Positions 57,741 through 64,000 of a stretch of 64,000 nucleotides of DNA are shown here, in pieces (position 1 is the first letter of the stretch; the number at the start of each line of letters is the position of its first letter). Source of the DNA: Sphingomonas sp. IW22 (GTDB lineage: Bacteria; Pseudomonadota; Alphaproteobacteria; Sphingomonadales; Sphingomonadaceae); contig NZ_JBGGWB010000001.1 of the NCBI RefSeq assembly GCF_041321155.1, positions 1,612,001 through 1,676,000 on the forward strand, written 5' to 3'. The position numbers and the translations under genes were made by a program. The notes under the pieces are model-generated. The model saw nothing but the letters and a program-made list of their open reading frames with translations. It was not told the DNA's origin and did not search any database.

Positions 57741-57783
57741 GGTTTGAAACGACGCCGGTTTCCTGGCGTCGAGTGTTCAAGCC
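57741..57783 (+). promoter_or_regulatory. Interrupted hairpin just before the pao ribosome site
   Basis: GGTTTGAA (57741-57748) can pair with TTCAAGCC (57776-57783, one G-U), and CGACGCC (57750-57756) with GGCGTCG (57765-57771), with an 8-base loop. Together 15 pairs with one asymmetric bulge. A GGGGG ribosome site starts 3 bases after the structure and the ATG is at 57794 or 57797. It may be an attenuator, a protective leader or a terminator of the preceding gene. Confidence 0.45.
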
Positions 57784-57793
57784 ATGGGGGCCG

Positions 57794-58450
57794 ATGATGC
57801 CGACATCCACCGCTTTCGACGTTTCCCGGCGCGGCGTTCTCGCCGGCGGCGTGGCGACCGCCGCGACCGCAACCGTGCCGATCGTTGCCGACGCCAAGCC
57901 TCAATCCACCCCCGGCGGCAGCATTCCGCGCGTACCCGTCACGCTGAAGGTCAATGGAAAGGCTGCGCGGCTTGAACTCGATCCGCGCACCACGTTGCTC
58001 GACGCGCTGCGTGAACATTGGAAGCTGACCGGCACGAAGAAGGGCTGCGACCACGGCCAGTGCGGCGCCTGCACCGTCATTGTCGAGGGGCGGCGCATCA
58101 ACAGTTGCCTGACGCTGGCCGTCATGCACGAGGGTGACGAGGTGACGACGATCGAGGGCCTGGGCAGCCCCACCGACCTGCATCCAATGCAGGCAGCGTT
58201 CGTGCGTCATGACGGCTATCAGTGCGGTTATTGCACGCCGGGCCAGATCTGCTCGGCCGTCGCCGTGCTGGACGAGATCAAGGACGGCATCCCCAGCCAC
58301 GTGACTGAGGATGTCGCCGCCGCGCCTGCCTTCTCCATGGAGGAAGTAAAGGAACGGATGAGCGGCAATATCTGCCGCTGCGGCGCCTATGCCAATATCT
58401 TTGACGCGATCGCCGATGTGGCGGGTGAGGCCAAGGAGCGCCGCGCATGA
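57794..58450 (+). CDS. paoA: Periplasmic aldehyde oxidoreductase, [2Fe-2S] subunit
   Basis: ATG 57794 (or 57797) gives 218 residues. The Tat leader is [16 protein letters not shown], as in E. coli PaoA (YagT). The N-terminal plant-type cluster is CDHGQCGAC with the fourth Cys in INSCL; the second cluster is CGYCTPGQ with CRCGAY. This subunit passes electrons between the FAD and molybdopterin subunits. The stop overlaps the next start in ATGA. The start upstream (GTG 57773) is inside a predicted hairpin and is less likely. Confidence 0.93.
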   Translation: MMPTSTAFDVSRRGVLAGGVATAATATVPIVADAKPQSTPGGSIPRVPVTLKVNGKAARLELDPRTTLLDALREHWKLTGTKKGCDHGQCGACTVIVEGRRINSCLTLAVMHEGDEVTTIEGLGSPTDLHPMQAAFVRHDGYQCGYCTPGQICSAVAVLDEIKDGIPSHVTEDVAAAPAFSMEEVKERMSGNICRCGAYANIFDAIADVAGEAKERRA

Positions 58451-59388
58451 AGGCCTTTACCTACGAACGCGCCACGACCGCTGCCGAGGCCGCTGCCGCC
58501 ATCGCGCGCACGCCGGGCGCCAAGTTCATTGCGGGCGGGACCAACCTGCTCGACCTGATGAAGCTGGAAATCGAAACGCCGACGCATCTGGTCGACGTGA
58601 ACCGCGTCGGGCTCGACCAGATCGAGGAAACGCCAGAGGGCGGGCTGCGTGTGGGCGCGCTGGTCCGCAACACCGATCTGGCCGCGCATCCGCGCGTTCG
58701 CCGCGATTATGGCGTGCTGACACGCGCGCTGGTGGCGGGTGCATCGGGACAGCTTCGCAACAAGGCGACGACGGGCGGCAACCTGCTGCAACGCACGCGC
58801 TGCCCCTATTTCTACGACACTGCAAAGCCATGCAACAAGCGCAAGCCGGGAAGCGGCTGTGCCGCCCTTGGCGGGTTCAATCGCGGCTTGGCCGTGATCG
58901 GCACCAGCGAAGCCTGTATCGCCCAGCATCCCAGCGACATGGCGGTTGCCATGCGCGTACTGGATGCCGGGGTGGAAACGGTGAAGGGCGACGGGAGCAC
59001 GCGCACCATCGCCATCGCCGATTTTCACAAGCTGCCGGGCAACACCCCGCATATCGAAAGCGCGCTGGAGCCCGGTGAGATGATCACTGCCGTCACGCTG
59101 CCGCCACCGGTGGCGGGCACGCATGTCTATCAGAAGGTGCGCGACCGCTCCTCCTATGCCTTTGCGCTGGTGTCGGTGGCGGCCATCGTGCCGCAGAACG
59201 GCCCCGCGCGCATTGCGCTGGGCGGCGTTGCCCCAAAGCCGTGGCGTGTCGAAGCGCTGGAAAACGGCGATGACGCCGCGCTGACCAAGGGCATCCTCGC
59301 CAACGCGCGTCCGACGACGCAAAACGCCTTCAAGGTGCCGCTGGCCCAGCGCACCATTTCCCACATTCTTGCCGAGGCAAGGAGCTGA
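58447..59388 (+). CDS. paoB: Periplasmic aldehyde oxidoreductase, FAD subunit
   Basis: A 313-residue CO-dehydrogenase-type flavoprotein: [20 protein letters not shown] as FAD loop and [25 protein letters not shown]. Extra cysteines in [22 protein letters not shown] match the additional [4Fe-4S] cluster known in Pao[14 protein letters not shown] is also typical. It carries no signal and is exported with PaoA. The start codon overlaps paoA and the stop is 4 bases before paoC. Confidence 0.93.
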   Translation: MKAFTYERATTAAEAAAAIARTPGAKFIAGGTNLLDLMKLEIETPTHLVDVNRVGLDQIEETPEGGLRVGALVRNTDLAAHPRVRRDYGVLTRALVAGASGQLRNKATTGGNLLQRTRCPYFYDTAKPCNKRKPGSGCAALGGFNRGLAVIGTSEACIAQHPSDMAVAMRVLDAGVETVKGDGSTRTIAIADFHKLPGNTPHIESALEPGEMITAVTLPPPVAGTHVYQKVRDRSSYAFALVSVAAIVPQNGPARIALGGVAPKPWRVEALENGDDAALTKGILANARPTTQNAFKVPLAQRTISHILAEARS

Positions 59389-59392
59389 TCCA

Positions 59393-61594
59393 ATGCAGTT
59401 CAACCAGCCTGCCGAAACCAATCCGATCGACCGCATGCGCGTGGTCGGCAAACCCATCGACCGCATCGACGGCCCGCTCAAGACTACGGGCCGCGCGCCC
59501 TATGCCTATGAGCGGCACGATGTCGTTCCCAACCAGGCTTATGGTGCGATCGTACCCGCGACCATCGCCACCGGCCGCATCACCCGCATCGACACGCGGG
59601 AGGCTGAAGCCGCCCCCGGCGTGATTGCCATCGTCCACCACGGCAATGCGGGCAAGCTGGGCAAGGCCAAGGCCATCACCGCCAAGCTGCTCGCCGGGCC
59701 AGAGGTAGAGCATTATCATCAGGCGGTGGCCGTCGTGGTCGCCGAAAGCTTCGAACAGGCGCGTACCGCCGCCAATCTGGTGCGCGTCGAATATGCGCGC
59801 GGCACCGGCGCGTTCGAGCTGGAGAAGGAACGTGGCAACGCCAAGAAGCCCGGCCGCTCCGCCGACACCGCCGTCGGCGATTTCGAAGGCGCATTTGCCA
59901 GCGCCCCGGTGAAGCTGGACGAAACCTATACCACCCCCGACCAGTCGCATTCCGCGATGGAGCCTATGGCAACCATTGCCGCATGGGACGGCGATCAGCT
60001 GAACGTCTGGACATCGAACCAGATGATCGATTGGGCCTGTCGCGACCTGTCGGAAACGCTGCTGATTCCGAAGGAGAAGATCCGGGTGCAGTCGCCGTTC
60101 ATTGGCGGCGGCTTTGGATCGAAGCTGTGGGTCCGCTCCGATGCCATACTGGCGGCACTGGGCGCACGCGCGGCCGGACGGCCGGTGAAGATCGCGATGC
60201 CGCGTCCGGTAATGGTCAACAACACCACCCACCGTCCCGCGGCCATCCAGCGCATCCGCATCGGCGCGGATCGCAATGGCCGTATCGGTGCCATCGCGCA
60301 TGAAGTGTGGTCGGGCGATCTGCCCGGCGGCGGACCGGAAACGGCCGCGAACCAGACGCGGCTGCTTTATGCCGGTGCCAACCGCATGACCGCGCATCGC
60401 CTGGCGACGCTGCACCTGCCCGAAGGTAACGCCACGCGCGCGCCGGGCGAGGCCGTCGGCCTTCTCGCGCTGGAAGTGGCGATGGACGAACTGGCCGAGA
60501 AGCTGGGCATGGACCCGGTGGAACTGCGCATCATCAACGATACGCAGGTCGACCCCGAAAAGCCCGAACGCCCCTTCTCGAAGCGCCAGCTGGTCGAAAG
60601 CCTGCGGATCGGTGCCGAACGCTTTGGCTGGTCGGCGCGCAAGGCGAAGCCGGGACAGGTGCGGGATGGCCGCTGGCTAATCGGTTACGGCATGGCATCG
60701 GCGTTCCGCGACAATCTGGCGATGGATTCGGCCGCTCGCGTCGGTGTCGATTCCAAGGGCAAGGTCACGGTAGCGACCGACATGACCGACATCGGCACCG
60801 GCAGCTACACCATCATCGCTCAGACGGCGGCGGAAATGATGGGCGTCGAAGTGGATGACGTCATCGTCCTGCTGGGCGATTCGTCCTTCCCCGTTTCCGC
60901 CGGATCGGGCGGCCAGTGGGGCGCCAACAGCTCGACGGCGGGCGTCTATGCCGCTTGCGTCAAACTGCGCGACGCGATCGCACAAAAGGCCGAATTCGAC
61001 CCCGCGACTGCCGAGTTCGCCGATGGCTTTGTCCAGCAGGGCAACAAGCGCGTCCGGTTGCGCGAAGTCGCCGGTGCCGAAGGGATTTCCGCCGAAGACA
61101 CGATCAAGTTCGGCGACCTGACCCAGCGTTATGCCCAAGGCACGTTCGGTGGCCACTTTGCCGAGGTCGGCGTCGATTCCGTCACCGGCGAGGTCCGTAT
61201 TCGCCGGATGAGCGGCGCGTTCGCTGCTGGCCGTATCCTCAACCCCAAATCGGCGCGCAGCCAGGTCATCGGCGCGATGGTGATGGGGGCGGGCGCGGCG
61301 TTGATGGAGGAACTGGTCGTCGATCCGCGCTTCGGCTATTTCGTGAACCACGACCTGGCCGAATATCATGTGCCGGTGCACGCCGATATTCCAGTGCAGG
61401 ACGTGTTCTTCCTCGACGAAACCGATGACAAATCCTCGCCCATGAAAGCCAAGGGCGTGGGTGAGCTGGGGATTTGCGGCGTCGGCGCGGCAGTCGCCAA
61501 CTCGATCTACAATGCGTGCGGCGTTCGTGTGCGTGAATATCCGATCACGCTGGACAAGTTGCTGGCCAAGCTGCCGCCGGTCAGCGCCGCCTGA
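59393..61594 (+). CDS. paoC: Periplasmic aldehyde oxidoreductase, molybdopterin subunit
   Basis: ATG 59393 behind AAGGAG gives 733 residues, close to the 732 of E. coli PaoC. Landmarks: PIDRIDGPLKTTGRAPYAYE, FIGGGFGSKLW, the GSGGQWGANSSTAG region, and KAKGVGELGICGVGAAVANSIYNACG with the catalytic Glu. It binds the Mo-cytosine dinucleotide cofactor and oxidises aromatic and other aldehydes. No paoD (MocA/XdhC-like) chaperone gene follows; the gene ends 21 bases from convergent parB. The chaperone must be elsewhere. Confidence 0.94.
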   Translation: MQFNQPAETNPIDRMRVVGKPIDRIDGPLKTTGRAPYAYERHDVVPNQAYGAIVPATIATGRITRIDTREAEAAPGVIAIVHHGNAGKLGKAKAITAKLLAGPEVEHYHQAVAVVVAESFEQARTAANLVRVEYARGTGAFELEKERGNAKKPGRSADTAVGDFEGAFASAPVKLDETYTTPDQSHSAMEPMATIAAWDGDQLNVWTSNQMIDWACRDLSETLLIPKEKIRVQSPFIGGGFGSKLWVRSDAILAALGARAAGRPVKIAMPRPVMVNNTTHRPAAIQRIRIGADRNGRIGAIAHEVWSGDLPGGGPETAANQTRLLYAGANRMTAHRLATLHLPEGNATRAPGEAVGLLALEVAMDELAEKLGMDPVELRIINDTQVDPEKPERPFSKRQLVESLRIGAERFGWSARKAKPGQVRDGRWLIGYGMASAFRDNLAMDSAARVGVDSKGKVTVATDMTDIGTGSYTIIAQTAAEMMGVEVDDVIVLLGDSSFPVSAGSGGQWGANSSTAGVYAACVKLRDAIAQKAEFDPATAEFADGFVQQGNKRVRLREVAGAEGISAEDTIKFGDLTQRYAQGTFGGHFAEVGVDSVTGEVRIRRMSGAFAAGRILNPKSARSQVIGAMVMGAGAALMEELVVDPRFGYFVNHDLAEYHVPVHADIPVQDVFFLDETDDKSSPMKAKGVGELGICGVGAAVANSIYNACGVRVREYPITLDKLLAKLPPVSAA

Positions 61595-61609
61595 CCGACA
61601 GCGCGTCGG
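61595..61609. terminator. Weak hairpin between paoC and parB ends
   Basis: CCGAC-AGCGC-GTCGG makes a 5-bp stem with a 5-base loop starting right after the paoC stop, in the 21-bp gap between convergent genes. It is short; termination could equally rely on other factors. Confidence 0.3.
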
Positions 61610-61615
61610 GCGGGA

Positions 61616-62524
61616 TCAGATGATCTCGCCCGACAGCCGCTGGCAGACCATGTCGAGCTGATCCAGCGTCGAATAGCTGAGCGTCAGCGTCCCGCCCTTG
61701 TCTCCATGCGCGATGCGGACATTCAGGCCCAATACGTCGCCCAATTGACGCTCCAATGCAGCGATATCGGCATCGCTGGACGGGGCGGGCGTCGTCTTTC
61801 GGGTACCGCGCGGCTCGGCACCACCCTTGGCGCGCGCCAGCTTTTCCGTTTCGCGAACCGACAGCCCCTTGGCGATGATCCGGTCCGACAGCGTCTCGGG
61901 GTCGGGCGCGTTGATCAGCGCACGGGCATGACCCATGCTGAGCGCACCGTCGATGACATGCTTCTGCACGGCCACCGGAAGGTCCAGCAATCGCAACAGG
62001 TTGGCTACGTGGCTGCGTGATTTGCCAACCAGTTTGGCCAGCGCTTCCTGCGTATGGCCGAATTCCTGGATCAGCTTTGAATAGGTATCGGCCTCTTCGA
62101 TCGCATTCAGGTCCTGACGCTGGATATTCTCGACCAGCGCAATTTCCAGCGTTTCGGCATCATCCAGATCGCGGACGATCACCGGGACCTCATGCAGCCG
62201 CGCACGCTGAGCAGCGCGCCAGCGTCGCTCCCCGGCGACGATCTGATAATCCTTGCCATGCGGTCGCACGACGATCGGCTGAATGATCCCGCGCTGCGCG
62301 ATCGACGACGCCAGTTCCTCCAGCGCGCCCTCATCGAAATGCCGGCGTGGCTGGCCGGGATGCGGGGCGAGCGAGCTGACCGGCAGATAGCGGACACTTG
62401 CCCCGCCGGCCGCGCGATCGCCCGTGCCGCCAGACTCGGTACGCGGCGCGGAATCGCCGAGCAACGCGCTCAGACCGCGGCCCAGGCCTGACGGGCGGCT
62501 TTTCTTCGGTGCCGTTTCGCTCAT
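61616..62524 (-). CDS. parB: Chromosome partitioning protein ParB
   Basis: ATG 62524 overlaps the parA stop and gives 302 residues. It starts with GLGRGLSALLGD, a ParB N-terminal mark; the CTPase/arginine-patch region is AGERRWRAAQRA, followed by LVENIQRQDLNAIEEA. The central HTH that binds parS is LAKLVGKSRSHVANLLRLL, and the C-terminal dimerisation domain ends GTLTLSYSTLDQLDMVCQRLSGEII. It loads at parS and slides along DNA to direct origin segregation with ParA. The longer upstream frame lies in parA. Confidence 0.97.
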   Translation of the reverse strand: MSETAPKKSRPSGLGRGLSALLGDSAPRTESGGTGDRAAGGASVRYLPVSSLAPHPGQPRRHFDEGALEELASSIAQRGIIQPIVVRPHGKDYQIVAGERRWRAAQRARLHEVPVIVRDLDDAETLEIALVENIQRQDLNAIEEADTYSKLIQEFGHTQEALAKLVGKSRSHVANLLRLLDLPVAVQKHVIDGALSMGHARALINAPDPETLSDRIIAKGLSVRETEKLARAKGGAEPRGTRKTTPAPSSDADIAALERQLGDVLGLNVRIAHGDKGGTLTLSYSTLDQLDMVCQRLSGEII

Positions 62525-63300
62525 GCTGCCCTCGCCAAGCTGGGCATCCGCCCGATTACTTCCCGCGCCAACGCGATATAGGCCTGCGAACCCGCACAAC
62601 GATGATCATAGATCAGCGCAGGCACGCCGTGACTGGGTGCTTCGGACAGCCGCACGTTGCGCGGGATCACCGTATCAAACACGACGCGACCCAACACTGC
62701 ACGCACGTCGTCCGACACCTGATCAGTCAGGCGGTTACGGCGGTCATACATGGTTAGCACGACGCCTAGGATCGACAGTCCGGGGTTGAAGCGTTCCCGG
62801 ATGCGCTCAACCGTGGACAGCAACTGGCTCAATCCCTCCAGCGCGAAGAACTCGCACTGGAGCGGCACCAGCAACGCATGGCTGGCCACCATAGCATTGA
62901 TGGTCAGCAGGCCCAACGACGGCGGACAGTCGATCAGCACCACGTCCCATTGCGCCTCGCTGCGCGCGATCGCCTGATTCAGCCGGTGAGTTCGAGCGTC
63001 GAATTCAATCAGCTCGACCTCTGCTCCAGACAGGTCGACGGTGGCGGGAACGACCTCAAGACCCGGAACGCGCGTTGCGATCGCCGCCTGATCCAGCGTC
63101 AGCTCACCAAGCAGCAGGTCGTAGCTCGACTGCTCCCGCTCGTCCTGGCCGATGCCCAGTCCAGTCGATGCGTTACCCTGAGGGTCAAGATCGATCAGCA
63201 GCACGCGCTGGCCGGTGGCGGCGAGCGCGGTGCCCACGTTGATGGCACTGGTGGTCTTACCCACCCCACCCTTTTGATTTGCGACGGTGATGACGATCAT
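62521..63300 (-). CDS. parA: Chromosome partitioning ATPase ParA
   Basis: A 259-residue Walker-type ATPase. The deviant Walker A is NQKGGVGKTTSAINVG, LLIDLDPQGNASTGLG follows, and VLIDCPPSLGLLTINAM is the Walker B. It forms ATP-dependent dimers on the nucleoid and pulls ParB-parS complexes. It overlaps rsmG and parB by 4 bases each, so rsmG-parA-parB are one transcript with mnmG in front. Confidence 0.98.
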   Translation of the reverse strand: MIVITVANQKGGVGKTTSAINVGTALAATGQRVLLIDLDPQGNASTGLGIGQDEREQSSYDLLLGELTLDQAAIATRVPGLEVVPATVDLSGAEVELIEFDARTHRLNQAIARSEAQWDVVLIDCPPSLGLLTINAMVASHALLVPLQCEFFALEGLSQLLSTVERIRERFNPGLSILGVVLTMYDRRNRLTDQVSDDVRAVLGRVVFDTVIPRNVRLSEAPSHGVPALIYDHRCAGSQAYIALAREVIGRMPSLARAA

Positions 63301-63914
63301 CGGCGCTGCACCTTTTTCGCAACAATGATTCCAGATTCAGAAGCCGTGAGGCTTTGTTCCACGTGGAACACACCTTGCCATGTTCGACGCGCATCGACCA
63401 GTTCGGATTCACCAGATTTGCCCTTCGGCAGCAACCAGAGCGTCTGGGGGGCGCTCAAATGCGCTGATGACGCAAACAAATCGTCAAGCGACGCCACCGC
63501 CCGTGCAGAAATAACCGCTGCCGGTTCCAAGGTGCGAAGCGACTCCGCCTTACCCAGATACGTCGTTGCATTCAGACCAAGTTGATCGACGACGGCCGAC
63601 AGGAACTCAACCCGTTTCCGCCTCGGCTCGATCAGCACCACCGGGCGTGATTGCAGGATTGCCACGACGAGCCCCGGCAATCCTGCGCCGGTGCCGACGT
63701 CGTGCCATGCGCCCTCACCTGCCTGCTCGGCCAGAGGGACAAGTTGCGCGGAGTCCAGAACATGCCTTTGCCACACCTCGGTAAGCGTCGATCGGGCGAT
63801 CAGGTTCTGACGCTCGCTTTCGGCGACAAGCAGGGCGACAAACGCCGACAGCCGGTCCACTGCCCCGCCGCCCCAGCGGGTGGCGATCCACTCGCGGGCC
63901 TGTTCCTCGTTCAT
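63297..63914 (-). CDS. rsmG: 16S rRNA (guanine-N7) methyltransferase RsmG
   Basis: A 205-residue protein that methylates G527 of 16S rRNA; older name gidB. The SAM site is DVGTGAGLPGLVVAI, with QNLIARST and RHVLDSAQL in front and the C-terminal GVFHVEQ. The HVEQ coding bases form the perfect palindrome discussed under parS. The start at ATG 63914 overlaps the mnmG stop (tca/TGA at 63911-63913). The order mnmG-rsmG-parA-parB is kept widely near origins. Confidence 0.96.
   Translation of the reverse strand: MNEEQAREWIATRWGGGAVDRLSAFVALLVAESERQNLIARSTLTEVWQRHVLDSAQLVPLAEQAGEGAWHDVGTGAGLPGLVVAILQSRPVVLIEPRRKRVEFLSAVVDQLGLNATTYLGKAESLRTLEPAAVISARAVASLDDLFASSAHLSAPQTLWLLPKGKSGESELVDARRTWQGVFHVEQSLTASESGIIVAKKVQRR
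63355..63370. other. parS centromere-like site
   Basis: TGTTCCACGTGGAACA is a 16-bp perfect palindrome fitting the ParB target consensus TGTTNCACGTGNAACA. It is inside rsmG, less than 900 bases upstream of the parB start. ParB of this strain should bind here. I found no second exact copy elsewhere in the window. Confidence 0.85.
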
Positions 63915-64000
63915 GCCGCAAGTTTCCGAAGGTGGAGCAGGATTGCCGTCAGAGCGGCAGGGGTTATTCCGCGAATCCGTCCCGCTTCGGCCAACGTCGC
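63911..64000 (-). CDS. mnmG: tRNA uridine 5-carboxymethylaminomethyl enzyme MnmG, C-terminal fragment
   Basis: The last 29 codons are in the window. On the minus strand they read ATLAEAGRIRGITPAALTA then ILLHLRKLAA and a TGA. The GITPAALTAILLHLR segment is the conserved end of MnmG (GidA), which modifies the wobble uridine of tRNAs with MnmE. The stop overlaps the start of rsmG by 3 bases. The rest of the gene is beyond the right end. Confidence 0.85.
   Translation of the reverse strand, partial: ATLAEAGRIRGITPAALTAILLHLRKLAA

Overview
The window looks like a chromosomal segment of a Sphingomonas-type alphaproteobacterium (Sphingomonadaceae). The evidence is high GC throughout, a TonB-dependent receptor of the Xanthomonas/Caulobacter type, an NDUFS4-like complex I accessory subunit, the alphaproteobacterial order rpmF-plsX-fabH-ihfA-merR, and the origin-proximal order mnmG-rsmG-parA-parB at the right end. 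No rRNA, tRNA, insertion sequence, prophage or CRISPR array was found. Genes are packed tightly, often with 4-bp stop/start overlaps, and no intergenic gap reaches 300 bp.

Positions 1-25000 are a carbohydrate-use region. It opens with a cassette resembling the Caulobacter lactose-oxidising LacABC system: the end of a cytochrome c, a Tat-exported TIM-barrel isomerase, a DUF1080 3-keto-glycoside hydrolase-like protein, a gluconate dehydrogenase subunit-3-like protein, a second TIM-barrel isomerase and a GMC flavoprotein with an Fe-S type Cys motif. Next comes an alpha-mannan or N-glycan type locus: four GH92 alpha-mannosidases, a GH125 exo-alpha-1,6-mannosidase, a GH43 enzyme, a TonB-dependent receptor, a ROK sugar kinase, a divergent ROK repressor, and a DUF4965 'glutaminase A-like' protein. 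The likely flow is uptake of glycans through the receptor, trimming in the periplasm to mannose, then phosphorylation in the cytoplasm. Sugar permease and endo-mannanase genes are not in the window.

Positions 25200-37100 hold rlpA, ppc, an ABC ATPase without an adjacent permease, nadB, a class A beta-lactamase-like serine hydrolase, a periplasmic M3 peptidase, dinB and a polysaccharide flippase. From 37200 to 48400 nearly everything is on the minus strand: polA, purH, a heparinase II/III-like gene, rpe, rsmB, a MerR regulator, ihfA, fabH, plsX and rpmF.

Positions 48600-54200 carry a MAPEG protein, a tightly overlapping GH130-GH13-GT4 operon (apparently cytoplasmic), a chorismate mutase and a polyprenyl diphosphate synthase. 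From 54300 onward are a secreted Arg-rich protein, a small acidic protein, hrpB, an NDUFS4-like gene, a periplasmic aldehyde oxidoreductase (paoABC), and parB-parA-rsmG-mnmG. A perfect 16-bp parS palindrome lies inside rsmG, so the right end is close to the chromosome-partition centre and probably to the origin.

The best candidates for something not fully described are the Tat-exported keto-sugar cassette with paired isomerases, the four divergent GH92 paralogues, and the GT4/GH13/GH130 operon.
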